Shown: positions 27,661 to 40,275, counted from the first letter of the stretch. The stretch is 64,000 nucleotides of DNA from Pseudomonas fluorescens Q2-87 (GCF_000281895.1 NZ_CM001558.1:434001-498000); one strand, 5' to 3'. The notes: generated from the letters alone by a model not told the origin. Made by a program: numbers and translations.

Positions 27661-28848
27661 TTAGGGATTGGCGCTAACCGCATTCGCCACCTGTGGCACT
27701 TGGGGCAACGCCATGCCCTTGGGCCAGAGCATCCAGATCTGCCCCTGTTGCTTCATGTCCCCGGCCAGTTGCCCTGCCGCCTCGCCCGTGCCCCAGAACA
27801 GGTCCGCCCGTACTTCGCCGGTAATTGCGCCGCCGGTGTCCTGGGCGGCGACGGGGCGATTCAGGGCGCTGCCGTCGGGGCGCGTGGTGGACAGCCACAG
27901 CAGGCTGCCCAGCGGAATCACCTTGCGGTCCACCGCCACGCTGTAGCCCGCGGTCAACGGTACGTTCAGCGAGCCGCGCGGGCCTTCGTTGCTGTCAGGG
28001 TTGCGATTGAAAAACACGTAGCTGGGGTTGCTGCCCAGCAGCTCAGGAATGCGGTTCGGGTTGGCCTTGGCCCAGGCACTGATGGTGCCCATGGTGACGT
28101 CTTCTTTTTTCAGTTCCCCCTGTTCCACCAGCCAGCGGCCAATGGGGCGATAAGGATGACCATTCTGGTCGGCATAGCCGATACGCAATAGGCGGCCATC
28201 GTCGAGGCGGATGCGACCCGAGCCCTGGATTTGCAGGAATTGCAGGTTCATCGGGTCTGTCAGCCAGGCGATGACGGGGGCCTTCACTCCATTGTTTTCG
28301 ATGGTGGCTGCGTCGTCATAGGGCTTGAGCACTCGGCCTTCGAGGCGACCGCGCAGGCGTTTACCCTTGAGTTCGGGGTAAATGCTGTCCAGTGACACAA
28401 TGATCATGTCCTCCGGCACCCCGTACACCGGGATATTCGCGGTAGCGGTCCGGGTGAGACTGCCGGGGTAGACCGGCTCGTAGTAACCGGTGATCAGGCC
28501 GTTGGGGCTGTTGTCGCCCGAACGCAGGCCATAGACGTCCAGGTTCTGTTTCAGAAAGCTGCGAACGGCCTGTGCGGTCTGCGGCACATTGGCCGCTGCC
28601 GCGCAGGTGGGCCCCCACGTCGCATCGGCCTTGAGCCGGGTACAAGCGCTGCGCCAAGAGCCGAAACCGGCCAGCAAATCCTTGTCGGACACCGACGGTA
28701 AGGCTTCCCACGGCGCGCTGGCATACGTGGCGAGCGCGTGGGTCTGCGGCGCTTCGACCTTTTCGCCGCGATTGCAGCCGGCCAGCAGCGCGATCAGCGG
28801 TAGGGTCAACGCCAGGCCTTTGTGCCAGGTCTTGAAGCGGCTGTTCAT
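27661..28848 (-). CDS. mltA: Membrane-bound lytic murein transglycosylase A
   Basis: MltA is an outer-membrane lipoprotein that cleaves the glycan chains of peptidoglycan, forming 1,6-anhydromuramic ends. The 395-residue protein has a lipobox (LIALLAGC, lipidated Cys near residue 25), then the MltA domain with LITGYYEPVYPGSL, LQIQGSGRIRLDDG, and the 3D domain whose catalytic Asp is in PVAAQDTGGAI, followed by DLFWGTG. ATG at 28846-28848 follows AAGGAAATCTTC; the frame opens to 28869. The gene is divergent from the cytochrome c' gene. Confidence 0.95.
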   Translation of the reverse strand: MNSRFKTWHKGLALTLPLIALLAGCNRGEKVEAPQTHALATYASAPWEALPSVSDKDLLAGFGSWRSACTRLKADATWGPTCAAAANVPQTAQAVRSFLKQNLDVYGLRSGDNSPNGLITGYYEPVYPGSLTRTATANIPVYGVPEDMIIVSLDSIYPELKGKRLRGRLEGRVLKPYDDAATIENNGVKAPVIAWLTDPMNLQFLQIQGSGRIRLDDGRLLRIGYADQNGHPYRPIGRWLVEQGELKKEDVTMGTISAWAKANPNRIPELLGSNPSYVFFNRNPDSNEGPRGSLNVPLTAGYSVAVDRKVIPLGSLLWLSTTRPDGSALNRPVAAQDTGGAITGEVRADLFWGTGEAAGQLAGDMKQQGQIWMLWPKGMALPQVPQVANAVSANP

Positions 28849-28977
28849 GAAGATTTCCTTTGCAGCCATTCGAGCGCTTTATGGGGCGCCCAAACAACCC
28901 GTATTGTTGATAGGGGCATTGGTCTTTACCGGTGACCCGAGGATACTAACCGCCGTTTCCTGCCCCCCGAGGCCAAG

Positions 28978-29427
28978 ATGTTTGTAAAACGATTTTCCAT
29001 GGCCGTACTGGCGTGCCTGATGTTGTCCGCTTGTGGCGGTGTCGATCCCAATTCCCCGCTGGGCCAACGCAAGGCGATCTTCAAGCAGATGCTCAAGACC
29101 AACGAAGAGTTGGGCGGCATGTTGCGCGGCCGAGTCCCGTTCGACGGTGCGCGTTTCGCCGAAGGCGCGGTGAAGCTTGATCAACTGTCCCATGAGCCGT
29201 GGAAGCACTTCCCGCCAGTACGCGAGCAGGACCACACCAGCGCCCTGGATGATGTCTGGCAAAAGCAGGCACATTTCCAAGACCTGGCCCGCAATCTTGA
29301 AGCCGCCACCGGCGAGTTGGTGATCGCCAGCAAGGTGCAGCCCTACAAGGCCAGCTACTTGGCGCCGGCGGTGCAGAAAGTCGAGGATGCTTGCAGCGCC
29401 TGTCATAAGAAGTTTCGGGATCATTGA
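28978..29427 (+). CDS. Cytochrome c'-like lipoprotein
   Basis: The 149-residue protein has a lipoprotein signal (MLSAC, Cys near residue 19) and ends with the heme c attachment motif CSACHKKFR at residues about 138-146. The C-terminal position of CxxCH after a four-helix pattern is characteristic of cytochromes c', which bind NO or act in electron transfer. Most cytochromes c' are soluble in the periplasm, so the lipobox suggests anchoring to a membrane. It is divergent from mltA and convergent with the DUF1090 gene. The physiological partner is unknown. Confidence 0.85.
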   Translation: MFVKRFSMAVLACLMLSACGGVDPNSPLGQRKAIFKQMLKTNEELGGMLRGRVPFDGARFAEGAVKLDQLSHEPWKHFPPVREQDHTSALDDVWQKQAHFQDLARNLEAATGELVIASKVQPYKASYLAPAVQKVEDACSACHKKFRDH

Positions 29428-29440
29428 ATAAAGGCAGCTA

Positions 29441-29836
29441 CTACTGATCTAGCTCATCGACCGCTTCCTGCAGTTCCTTGCGGGAGGCGGCCAGCTTGTC
29501 CTTGCGTTTGTTGATGCGTTCGGCGTCGCCTTTCTTCATGGCTTTTTCCAGGTCGGCCTGGCGCCGGCTGACTTCGTGCTTGGCGTCGAGCACCTTGTTT
29601 TCCCGCTCTTTGCGCAAGGAGGCGTCGGTGCAATGCGTGGTGACTTCGTTCAGCGCGGTTTCCAGGCCTTCTTGCTGATCCTTGTTGCCACGGGACTTGG
29701 CCAGCTCGATCTGGTTGATGATGCCCTGGCGCTTGGCCGCGCAGCCGGTAAGCTCCGGTGCTTGCTCGTCCGCCATCGAGGGGGCGGCCATGGCGCTGCA
29801 TAAGACCAGCAGGGCAACGGGGGACAGGAAATTCAT
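29441..29836 (-). CDS. DUF1090 family periplasmic protein (YqjC-like)
   Basis: The 131-residue exported protein has a Sec signal peptide (cleavage near SMA, about residue 22) and then LTGCAAKRQGIINQIELAKS, a conserved block of DUF1090, followed by a long charged helix likely to form a coiled coil (KVLDAKHEVSRRQADLEKA, KRKDKLAASRKELQEAVDEL). Function is unknown in this family. ATG at 29834-29836 follows a CGGAG site. It lies 91 bp downstream of ligB on the same strand. Confidence 0.85.
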   Translation of the reverse strand: MNFLSPVALLVLCSAMAAPSMADEQAPELTGCAAKRQGIINQIELAKSRGNKDQQEGLETALNEVTTHCTDASLRKERENKVLDAKHEVSRRQADLEKAMKKGDAERINKRKDKLAASRKELQEAVDELDQ

Positions 29837-29927
29837 AGCAACTCCGTAAAAAAATCGCGAGCGGGTCGACACAGATGCGCTGTTGGAACGCATGTTGGCC
29901 CCTTGGGTTCAACCGCACGGGCCCGGA

Positions 29928-31634
<1,707 letters not shown>

Positions 31635-31808
31635 CTAGACGTCGGTGCACGGGCTGCGAGTCCCGTTGCGTTACCGGGTTTTACGAAGCCTGATGGCACA
31701 ATCACGGCGGTACAGTGCGGTGTGATTTAGCCGCGCAACTGTCCCTTGAACCCAGCCGTGGCCGGCGCAGAATGGATGTTCGATCCACCCCGGCCGGGAG
31801 CTCTCACA

Positions 31809-32429
31809 ATGGACCTGACGACACTTGCCGTTTTCATTCCGGCCTGCTTTGCGCTGAACATGGCACCGGGACCCAATAACCTGTTGTCCATCAGCAATGC
31901 CTCGCGCTATGGCTTCGTCCGGGCATGCAGCGGCGGGGTCGGTCGGCTGGTGGCTTTTGCGATCATGATCGCCTTGGCGGCAGTGGGGCTGACGGCGGTG
32001 CTGCACACCTCGGAGTTGCTGTTCCTGGGAATCAAGCTTGTCGGGGCCGGCTACCTGTTCTACCTGGCCGTGCAGTTGTGGCGAGCCCGGCCCGAGGCCG
32101 ACAGCGACGCCGCAGTCGTCTCGATGAGCATGAGCAGCCTGGCGCGTCAGGAATTCCTGGTGGCGATTGGCAACCCCAAGGCAATCCTGCTGTTCACCGC
32201 GTTCCTGCCGCAATTCGTCGACCGCGCGGGCACCGTCACCCAGCAGTTCGCAATACTGGGCGGGTTATTCCTGGCGCTGGAATGCGTCGCCATCGGCTTG
32301 TATTGCTACATGGGCATCCATGCGCGGCGGTTGTTCGCCCGGCCCAGCGGCAAGCGCCTGTTCAACCGGATGTGTGCGGGATTACTGGCCAGTGCGGCTT
32401 CGTTTTTGCTGGTGGCACGGCGAGCCTAG
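31809..32429 (+). CDS. LysE-family amino-acid exporter
   Basis: The 206-residue inner-membrane protein has about six hydrophobic helices and the LysE/RhtB signature NMAPGPNNLLSISNASRYGF near residues 17-36, plus IGNPKAILLFTAFLPQFV in the second half. Members export amino acids or homoserine lactone-like compounds by proton exchange. The substrate cannot be decided from sequence. ATG at 31809 follows a weak ribosome region; the frame is open to 31746. It is convergent with metK, the two being separated by a 71-bp gap with a long palindrome. Confidence 0.9.
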   Translation: MDLTTLAVFIPACFALNMAPGPNNLLSISNASRYGFVRACSGGVGRLVAFAIMIALAAVGLTAVLHTSELLFLGIKLVGAGYLFYLAVQLWRARPEADSDAAVVSMSMSSLARQEFLVAIGNPKAILLFTAFLPQFVDRAGTVTQQFAILGGLFLALECVAIGLYCYMGIHARRLFARPSGKRLFNRMCAGLLASAASFLLVARRA

Positions 32430-32440
32430 ATTCACTGAAG

Positions 32441-32482
32441 GTCCCCCGTGGTGAGGGAGCAAGCTCTCTCACCACGGGGGAC
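32441..32482. terminator. REP-derived palindrome acting as bidirectional terminator
   Basis: A nearly perfect 19-bp stem (GTCCCCCGTGGTGAG...) with a 4-nt CAAG loop lies between lysE-type and metK stops. TTTT follows on the + strand. Its core GTGGTGAGGGAGC resembles a family A REP unit folded on itself. Confidence 0.75.
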
Positions 32483-32500
32483 TTTTCGTCTCCGGCGGTC

Positions 32501-33691
<1,191 letters not shown>

Positions 33692-33703
33692 CTCGATGTA
33701 TTC

Positions 33704-34705
33704 CTACAAGTTACCGTTGGTGAGTGTGCCAGTCGGTCGCTGAAAGTGGCGAACCTGGATCTGGAAACCATTACGTAAGCCAATATAGAGGCTTTCTCCG
33801 GGCACGAGGCCCGCGGCGGTGGCCCAGCGGGCCAGGTCGTCCTGTTCAAACCCGAGCCAGAGATCCCCGCAGGCCTCCCTGGCCCAGCTCTGGTTGTGGC
33901 TGCATAACTCTGTTACCAGCAGGCTGCCGCCTGGTTGCAGCAGGCCGGCCATGTGCCGAAGCGCATCGGCCGGTGCGGCGAAATGGTGAAGCACCATGTT
34001 CAATACGACGCAGTCGGCCTGCAGGCCCACACCGTCCAAGGCGTCGGCCAACTGCAGGCTTACATTAGCCAGCGTTTCGCGTTCGCACACCTGGCGTGCC
34101 AGTTCGAGCATGGCCGGGCTGTTGTCCAGCGCCGTGACCTGGCTGAAACGCCGTGCCAGCTCCGGCAGGAATGCGCCGTCGCCAGGGCCGACCTCAATCG
34201 CCGTCGCCGTGGAATCGAAACCCAATTTGTCGAGCAACGCCACGACACTCTCGCGGTACTGCGGCAGGCCGGCGATCAGGTCCTGCTGGGCGCGAAACTT
34301 TTCGGCCACCCGGGCGAAAAAATCCTGGCTGGCGGCGGCCCGTTGCCGGTGGACCTGGGCGATGCGCGCCTGCACGTCGCTCGGCAGGTTCAGCGCATCC
34401 ACCTCATCCAGCAGGGCGGCGTGCAGCATGCCGCCCAGAAGGTCGGTGTGGGGCAGGGCGCGGCGATAGAAGATCGCGTTTCCTTCGCGGCGTGTCGCCA
34501 CCAGGTCGGCCTGGGCCAGTACCTTCAGGTGATGGCTCATGCCGGACTGACCGATGCCGAAGATCTGCGCCAGCTCCAGCACGCCGAACGAATCGTTGGC
34601 CAGGGCGCGCAATACATTGAGCCGCAGCGGATCGCCGCCGGCCTTGCAAAGGGCCGCCAGCTCATCGCAATCGTCATGGCGGATGGAGGGCGCGGGTAAA
34701 TTCAT
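33704..34705 (-). CDS. ArsR-type regulator fused to SAM-dependent methyltransferase (SahR-like)
   Basis: The 333-residue protein has two domains: an N-terminal ArsR winged helix (residues about 10-95; LRALANDSFGVLELAQIFGI, QSGMSHHLKVLAQADLVATR) and a class I methyltransferase domain from about residue 150 with AIEVGPGDGAFLPELA (motif I) and DCVVLNMVLHHF. SahR, an SAH-responsive repressor of methionine-cycle genes described in Proteobacteria, belongs to the ArsR family. The position 12 bp before metK, and the palindrome 40 bp upstream of its start, fit such a role. Whether the second domain methylates anything or only binds SAM/SAH is unknown. Confidence 0.85.
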   Translation of the reverse strand: MNLPAPSIRHDDCDELAALCKAGGDPLRLNVLRALANDSFGVLELAQIFGIGQSGMSHHLKVLAQADLVATRREGNAIFYRRALPHTDLLGGMLHAALLDEVDALNLPSDVQARIAQVHRQRAAASQDFFARVAEKFRAQQDLIAGLPQYRESVVALLDKLGFDSTATAIEVGPGDGAFLPELARRFSQVTALDNSPAMLELARQVCERETLANVSLQLADALDGVGLQADCVVLNMVLHHFAAPADALRHMAGLLQPGGSLLVTELCSHNQSWAREACGDLWLGFEQDDLARWATAAGLVPGESLYIGLRNGFQIQVRHFQRPTGTLTNGNL

Positions 34706-34745
34706 AGTGCCGCAGTCTAGAGAGGGGGTTGAATCCCTGCAAGTT

Positions 34746-34769
34746 CAATATCAAAAAGTTTTGATATTG
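34746..34769. promoter_or_regulatory. Perfect palindrome, candidate SahR-type operator
   Basis: Arms CAATATCAAAA and TTTTGATATTG are perfectly complementary with a 2-bp AG spacer. The site is 41 bp upstream of the ArsR-methyltransferase start and 208 bp upstream of tktA on the other strand. The AT-rich symmetric form suits an ArsR dimer site. Confidence 0.75.
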
Positions 34770-34976
34770 CACGATAAAAGGCACTTCCCGGGATGTGCTT
34801 GACTCTACCGACCATGAGCGGAAAGGTTTCATCTGGCGAATGCGGCCTTATCCACCGGAAAAACGCTTCAGGATGACTATCTGTCATTGCCCGGAGCGGG
34901 TGGGTGAGGGAAAATGCTCGCCTTTTTTCAGTTTCGTTTTATTCATTCTCGATTCAATTCCCGCAGGAGATCAGCG

Positions 34977-36974
34977 ATGCCCAGCCGTCGTGAGCGTGCC
35001 AATGCCATTCGTGCCCTCAGCATGGATGCCGTGCAGAAAGCCAACAGCGGCCATCCCGGTGCCCCTATGGGTATGGCGGATATCGCCGAGGTGCTTTGGC
35101 GCGATTACCTCAAGCACAGCCCGAGCAACCCAGCCTTCGCCGATCGTGACCGCTTCGTGCTGTCCAACGGCCACGGCTCGATGTTGATCTACTCGCTGCT
35201 GCACCTGACCGGCTATGACCTGTCCATCGATGACCTGAAGAACTTCCGCCAGTTGCACAGCCGCACCCCAGGCCACCCGGAATATGGCTACACCCCAGGC
35301 GTGGAAACCACCACCGGTCCGCTGGGCCAAGGCTTGGCCAACGCCGTCGGCTTTGCCCTGGCAGAAAAAGTATTGGCTGCGCAGTTCAACCGCCCGGGCC
35401 ATAACGTTGTCGATCACCACACCTACGTATTCCTGGGTGATGGCTGCATGATGGAAGGCATTTCCCATGAAGTCGCCTCCCTGGCCGGCACCTTGGGCCT
35501 GGACAAGCTGATCGCCTTCTATGACGACAACGGCATTTCCATCGACGGCGAAGTCGAAGGCTGGTTCACCGACGACACCCCCAAGCGCTTCGAGGCCTAC
35601 AACTGGCTGGTGATCCGCAACGTCGACGGCCATGATCCGGAAGAGATCAAGACCGCCATCGAGACCGCGCGCAAGAGCGCCCAGCCGACCCTGATCTGCT
35701 GCAAGACCACCATCGGCTTCGGTTCGCCGAACAAGCAGGGCAAGGAAGACTGCCACGGCGCGCCGCTGGGTGCCGAGGAAATCGCCCTGACCCGCGCTGC
35801 CCTGAAGTGGAACCACGGCCCGTTCGAAATCCCGGCCGACATCTATGCCGAGTGGGATGCCAAGGAAAAAGGTCGTGCGCTCGAAGCCGAGTGGGACCAG
35901 CGTTTCGCGGCTTATTCCGCTGAATTCCCTGAGCTGGCCAATGAACTGGTCCGTCGCCTCAGCGGTGAGCTGCCCGCCGATTTCGCTGAAAAAGCCTCGG
36001 CTTACATCGCTGAAGTCGCCGCCAAGGGCGAAACCATCGCCAGCCGCAAGGCCAGCCAGAACACCCTGAACGCGTTCGGCCCGCTGCTGCCGGAACTGCT
36101 GGGCGGCTCGGCCGACCTGGCCGGTTCCAACCTGACCCTGTGGAAAGGCTGCAAGGGCGTGACGGCTGAAGACGCCAGCGGTAACTACATGTACTACGGC
36201 GTTCGCGAGTTCGGCATGAGCGCGATCATGAACGGCGTCGCGCTGCACGGCGGCCTGGTGCCTTACGGCGCGACCTTCCTGATGTTCATGGAATACGCCC
36301 GCAACGCCGTGCGCATGTCGGCACTGATGAAAAAACGCATCCTGTACGTGTTCACCCACGACTCCATCGGCCTGGGCGAAGATGGCCCGACTCACCAGCC
36401 GATCGAGCAACTGGCGAGCCTGCGCTGCACCCCGAACCTCGATACCTGGCGCCCATGCGACGCCGTGGAGTCGGCGGTGGCCTGGAAGCACGCCATCGAG
36501 CGTAACGACGGCCCATCGGCGCTGATTTTCTCCCGCCAGAACCTGCAGCACCAAACCCGCGATGCCGGCCAGATCGGCGATATCTCCCGCGGTGGCTACG
36601 TGCTCAAGGATTGCATCGGTGAGCCTGAGCTGATCCTGATCGCCACCGGTTCCGAGGTCGGCCTGGCCGTCCAGGCCTATGACAAGCTGACCGAGCAAGG
36701 TCGCAACGTGCGCGTTGTGTCCATGCCATGCACCAGCGTGTTCGATGCCCAGGACGCCGGCTACAAGCAAGCCGTGTTGCCGCTGCAAGTCAGCGCACGG
36801 ATCGCCATCGAAGCCGCTCACGCCGATTACTGGTACAAGTACGTGGGCCTGGAAGGCCGCGTCATCGGCATGACCACTTACGGCGAATCGGCGCCTGCGC
36901 CGGCGCTGTTCGAGGAATTCGGCTTCACCCTGGAAAACATCCTGGGCCAGGCTGAAGAGCTGCTGGAAGACTGA
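34977..36974 (+). CDS. tktA: Transketolase
   Basis: Transketolase moves two-carbon units between sugar phosphates (thiamine pyrophosphate dependent), linking pentose phosphates with glycolysis. The 665-residue protein has [20 protein letters not shown] at the start, [11 protein letters not shown], the TPP motif [13 protein letters not shown], and [17 protein letters not shown] in the pyrimidine domain. ATG 34977 follows GCAGGAGATCAGC; the frame is open from 34914 but without a ribosome site. It heads the tktA-epd-pgk-fba cluster, though REP pairs interrupt the gaps before epd and fba. Confidence 0.97.
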   Translation: MPSRRERANAIRALSMDAVQKANSGHPGAPMGMADIAEVLWRDYLKHSPSNPAFADRDRFVLSNGHGSMLIYSLLHLTGYDLSIDDLKNFRQLHSRTPGHPEYGYTPGVETTTGPLGQGLANAVGFALAEKVLAAQFNRPGHNVVDHHTYVFLGDGCMMEGISHEVASLAGTLGLDKLIAFYDDNGISIDGEVEGWFTDDTPKRFEAYNWLVIRNVDGHDPEEIKTAIETARKSAQPTLICCKTTIGFGSPNKQGKEDCHGAPLGAEEIALTRAALKWNHGPFEIPADIYAEWDAKEKGRALEAEWDQRFAAYSAEFPELANELVRRLSGELPADFAEKASAYIAEVAAKGETIASRKASQNTLNAFGPLLPELLGGSADLAGSNLTLWKGCKGVTAEDASGNYMYYGVREFGMSAIMNGVALHGGLVPYGATFLMFMEYARNAVRMSALMKKRILYVFTHDSIGLGEDGPTHQPIEQLASLRCTPNLDTWRPCDAVESAVAWKHAIERNDGPSALIFSRQNLQHQTRDAGQIGDISRGGYVLKDCIGEPELILIATGSEVGLAVQAYDKLTEQGRNVRVVSMPCTSVFDAQDAGYKQAVLPLQVSARIAIEAAHADYWYKYVGLEGRVIGMTTYGESAPAPALFEEFGFTLENILGQAEELLED

Positions 36975-37004
36975 TCCGAAAGTTGCGTCGTCTGGACTGA
37001 CGCC

Positions 37005-37069
37005 TTCGCGAGCAAGCCCGCTCCCACATGAGATTGCATTCCAAATGTGGGAGCGGGCTTGCTCGCGAA
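37005..37069. repeat. REP pair, family B (head-to-head, short spacer)
   Basis: Two inverted units are separated by only about 17 nt between tktA and epd. In this copy the order of arms is reversed relative to most pairs. Confidence 0.9.
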
Positions 37070-37125
37070 AGCGCCGGCCCAGGCAATACTGAGCTGAAGG
37101 ATTCACCACGCTAATCGAGAACCCC

Positions 37126-38196
37126 ATGCCCCAACCGCGTCCCTACAAAGTTGCACTCAACGGCTACGGCCGGATTGGTCGTTGCGTCTTGCGTGCGTTG
37201 TTCGAGCGAGGAAGCAAGGCTGGGTTCGAAATCGTGGCCATCAACGACCTGGCCGACATGGCTAGCATCGAATACCTGACACGCTTTGACTCCACCCATG
37301 GCCGATTTCCCGGCGAAGTGCGGGTCGAGGGCGATTGTCTGCATATCAATGGCGATTGCGTGAAAGTCCTGCGCAGTGCCACCCCCGAAGGCATCGATTG
37401 GGCATCCCTGGATGTCGACCTGGTGCTCGAATGCTCCGGTGCCTACCACACGCGTGACGACGGCCAGCGTTTCCTCGCGGCCGGCGCGCCACGGGTACTG
37501 TTCTCCCAGCCGATGGCCAGCGAAGCGGATGTCGACGCCACCATCGTCTACGGTGTGAACCAGGATTGCCTGACCGGTGAAGAGCTGCTGGTGTCCAACG
37601 CGTCCTGCACCACCAATTGCGGCGTGCCGCTGTTGCGCCTGCTGGACCAGGCCATTGGCCTGGAATACGTATCGATCACCACCATCCACTCGGCGATGAA
37701 CGACCAGCCGGTGATCGACGCCTATCATCATGAAGACCTGCGCCGTACCCGTTCGGCGTTCCAGTCGGTGATTCCGGTGTCCACTGGTCTGGCGCGCGGT
37801 ATCGAGCGGCTGTTGCCGGAACTTGCGGGGCGAATTCAGGCCAAAGCCGTGCGGGTGCCGACGGTCAACGTGTCCTGCCTCGATATTACGATGCAGACCG
37901 TGAGCGATACCGACGCCACCGAGGTCAACCGGATCTTGCGCGAAGCCGCCACCAGCGGCCCGCTCAAAGGCTTGCTGGCCTATACCGAGTTGCCTCATGC
38001 CAGTTGTGATTTTAATCATGACCCGCATTCGGCCATCGTCGATGCCAGCCAGACCCGGGTTTCCGGGCCACGGCTCGTGAACATCCTGGCCTGGTTCGAC
38101 AACGAATGGGGTTTTGCCAATCGAATGCTGGACGTTGCTGAACATTATCTGCAAACAGCGACTTCGCTTGCTGCTTCCAACAAACCTGCTCTCTAA
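37126..38196 (+). CDS. epd: D-erythrose-4-phosphate dehydrogenase
   Basis: Epd oxidises erythrose 4-phosphate to 4-phosphoerythronate, the first step of the DXP-dependent route to pyridoxal phosphate. The 356-residue protein is GAPDH-like: NAD site VALNGYGRIGRCVLRALFE, catalytic Cys in SNASCTTNCGVPLL, and the C-terminal ILAWFDNEWGFANRMLD. The substrate call rests on gene order (tktA-epd-pgk) and length; a GAPDH role cannot be wholly excluded by eye. pgk starts 24 bp later. Confidence 0.92.
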   Translation: MPQPRPYKVALNGYGRIGRCVLRALFERGSKAGFEIVAINDLADMASIEYLTRFDSTHGRFPGEVRVEGDCLHINGDCVKVLRSATPEGIDWASLDVDLVLECSGAYHTRDDGQRFLAAGAPRVLFSQPMASEADVDATIVYGVNQDCLTGEELLVSNASCTTNCGVPLLRLLDQAIGLEYVSITTIHSAMNDQPVIDAYHHEDLRRTRSAFQSVIPVSTGLARGIERLLPELAGRIQAKAVRVPTVNVSCLDITMQTVSDTDATEVNRILREAATSGPLKGLLAYTELPHASCDFNHDPHSAIVDASQTRVSGPRLVNILAWFDNEWGFANRMLDVAEHYLQTATSLAASNKPAL

Positions 38197-38220
38197 ACAG
38201 TTATCCAGGAATTGCGACCC

Positions 38221-39384
38221 ATGACCGTGTTGAAGATGTCCGACCTCGATCTGCAAGGTAAGCGCGTACTGATCCGCGAAGACCTCAACGTCCCCGTCAA
38301 GGACGGTGTTGTCACCAGCGACGCGCGCATCCTGGCTTCGCTGCCGACCATCAAGCTGGCCCTGGAAAAAGGCGCGGCCGTGATGGTTTGCTCGCACTTG
38401 GGCCGTCCGACCGAGGGTGAGTTCTCGGCCGAGAATAGCCTCAAGCCTGTCGCCGACTACCTGAGCAAGGCCTTGGGCCGCGACGTGCCATTGGTTGCCG
38501 ATTACCTGGGCGGCGTGGACGTGAAGGCCGGCGACGTCGTGCTGTTCGAAAACGTGCGCTTCAACAAGGGCGAGAAAAAGAACGCCGACGAACTGGCCCA
38601 GCAATACGCGGCCCTGTGCGACGTGTTCGTGATGGACGCCTTCGGCACCGCCCACCGCGCCGAGGGCTCGACCCATGGCGTGGCGAAGTTCGCCAAGGTC
38701 GCCGCGGCCGGTCCGCTGCTGGCTGCTGAACTGGACGCGCTGGGCAAGGCCCTGGGCTCCCCGGCCCAGCCGATGGCTGCCATCGTTGCCGGCTCCAAGG
38801 TGTCCACCAAGCTTGATGTACTGAACAGCCTGAGCCAGGTGTGCAACCAATTGATCGTCGGTGGTGGCATTGCCAACACGTTCCTGGCCGCTGCCGGTCA
38901 CCCGGTTGGTAAATCCCTGTACGAGCCGGACCTGCTGGACACCGCCCGTGAAATCGCCGCCAAGGTCAGCGTGCCATTGCCGGTGGACGTGGTGGTCGCC
39001 AAGGAATTCGCCGAAAGCGCGACCGCGACCGTCAAGCTGATCGCAGACGTGGCCGAAGATGACATGATCCTCGACATCGGCCCGCAAACCGCGGCCCATT
39101 TCGCCGAACTGCTGAAATCGTCCCAGACCATCCTGTGGAACGGTCCGGTGGGGGTGTTCGAGTTCGACCAGTTCGGCAACGGCACCAAGGTGTTGGCCCA
39201 GGCCATCGCCGACAGCGCTGCGTTTTCGATTGCGGGCGGCGGCGATACCCTGGCGGCCATCGACAAATATGGCGTAGCCGATCAGATCTCCTACATTTCT
39301 ACCGGTGGCGGTGCGTTCCTCGAATTCGTCGAAGGCAAGGTGCTGCCCGCCGTGGAAGTCCTGGAAAGCCGGGCCAAGGCCTGA
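38221..39384 (+). CDS. pgk: Phosphoglycerate kinase
   Basis: Pgk interconverts 1,3-bisphosphoglycerate + ADP and 3-phosphoglycerate + ATP in glycolysis and gluconeogenesis. The 387-residue protein has the signature [16 protein letters not shown] near the start, the substrate loop [24 protein letters not shown], and the nucleotide site [17 protein letters not shown], with C-terminal [15 protein letters not shown] 38221 follows CCAGGAATTGCGACCC. It is the third gene of the cluster. Confidence 0.97.
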   Translation: MTVLKMSDLDLQGKRVLIREDLNVPVKDGVVTSDARILASLPTIKLALEKGAAVMVCSHLGRPTEGEFSAENSLKPVADYLSKALGRDVPLVADYLGGVDVKAGDVVLFENVRFNKGEKKNADELAQQYAALCDVFVMDAFGTAHRAEGSTHGVAKFAKVAAAGPLLAAELDALGKALGSPAQPMAAIVAGSKVSTKLDVLNSLSQVCNQLIVGGGIANTFLAAAGHPVGKSLYEPDLLDTAREIAAKVSVPLPVDVVVAKEFAESATATVKLIADVAEDDMILDIGPQTAAHFAELLKSSQTILWNGPVGVFEFDQFGNGTKVLAQAIADSAAFSIAGGGDTLAAIDKYGVADQISYISTGGGAFLEFVEGKVLPAVEVLESRAKA

Positions 39385-39415
39385 AGCTGCGTTGACCAGG
39401 CAAAGGAGTGTTCCG

Positions 39416-39640
39416 ATGGTCAAGACGTTAACGTTGCTGTTGGCGACGACAATGCTGGTGGCTTGCTCAAGCAGCCCGGAGGCCCCGGCCCCGCAAACAG
39501 GCACGTCGATGCCCGAGGATGGCTGTTCCCAGGCCGACTGGCAGGCCGAGACCAACCCGGTGCTGAACAAGCGTTCCGGGCCGGACGGCCTGGACAAATA
39601 CGAGACGCAAACCCCGGCCAAGGAACATGGTTGTCCTTGA
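39416..39640 (+). CDS. Small lipoprotein of unknown function
   Basis: The 74-residue protein has a lipoprotein signal (LATTMLVAC, Cys at residue 17) and a short hydrophilic mature part with two further Cys residues (EDGCSQADWQ and the terminal HGCP). ATG 39416 follows the very good ribosome site AAAGGAG. It sits 31 bp after pgk and 56 bp before mliC-like gene, so it is probably read from the pgk transcript. I do not recognise a family; the Cys pair may form a disulfide in the periplasm. Confidence 0.8.
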   Translation: MVKTLTLLLATTMLVACSSSPEAPAPQTGTSMPEDGCSQADWQAETNPVLNKRSGPDGLDKYETQTPAKEHGCP

Positions 39641-39696
39641 CGGGTCTGACTCTTAACTCATGGCTGGCGGCGCGCGTCGTCAGTCGAGGAACACGG

Positions 39697-40032
39697 ATGA
39701 AAGGCTTGATCACCGTAATGGCGTTGGCATTGCTGGGCGGCTGTGCGCAACTGGGTTTTTTGCATTCGTCCGAGCCTGTTGCAGAGGGCTGGACAAGCTG
39801 GACCTGTGACAGCGGGGCCAAAGTGCTCTGGCGCTACACCGATGCCGCCCGCCAGGAAGTCGACGTGCGCCTTGGCGGCGCCGATCAGGTTTATCACCTG
39901 AAGCAGGAGCCGGGCGCCTCGGGTTCGCTGTACAGCGATGACATGCTGGCTTTTCACGTCAAGGGTGACGAAGGCCTGGTGTATTGGGTCGCCACCAATG
40001 ACTTGATTGGGCGGGGTTGCAAGGCCAATTGA
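39697..40032 (+). CDS. MliC-family lysozyme inhibitor-like lipoprotein
   Basis: The 111-residue protein has a lipobox (LALLGGC, Cys at residue 16). Its mature part has the C-type lysozyme inhibitor layout: TSWTCDSGAKVLWRYTD at the start, a beta-rich centre (VDVRLGGADQVYHLKQEPGA) and a final Cys (LIGRGCKAN) that could bridge the first. MliC proteins bind lysozyme and protect the cell wall in the periplasm. Length is typical of MliC. ATG 39697 follows GAGGAACACG. Confidence 0.8.
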   Translation: MKGLITVMALALLGGCAQLGFLHSSEPVAEGWTSWTCDSGAKVLWRYTDAARQEVDVRLGGADQVYHLKQEPGASGSLYSDDMLAFHVKGDEGLVYWVATNDLIGRGCKAN

Positions 40033-40047
40033 TCCACAGAGGTCCAA

Positions 40048-40137
40048 TGTGGGAGCGGGCTTGCTCGCGAATACGGTGGGTCAGCTTGCATATCTGCTGA
40101 ATGTGAAACTGCATTCGCGAGCAAGCCCGCTCCCACA
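40048..40137. repeat. REP pair, family B
   Basis: Inverted family B units with a GGTGGGTCAGC-type inner spacer lie between the mliC-like gene and fba. Confidence 0.92.
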
Positions 40138-40275
40138 GGGCCTCTATAAAATTTGAGATTTTGTTTCACCGAACACGCAGACCGGGACCACCCCCCGATC
40201 TGCAATGACTTGAATAGCCGCCGCCGCTCCGGCAGGCTGGCACGATTAACGACCCTCGACCGGGAGAGACACACA

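Noticed and set aside
34971..37127. 718-codon open frame antisense to tktA
   Set aside because: It mirrors the transketolase gene almost exactly and has no ribosome site or recognisable domain. Long antisense frames are expected in high-G+C coding DNA.
37111..39621. 836-codon open frame antisense to epd and pgk
   Set aside because: It spans two clear genes on the other strand, is Gln/His/Gly-rich, and shows no motif; it follows third-position bias.
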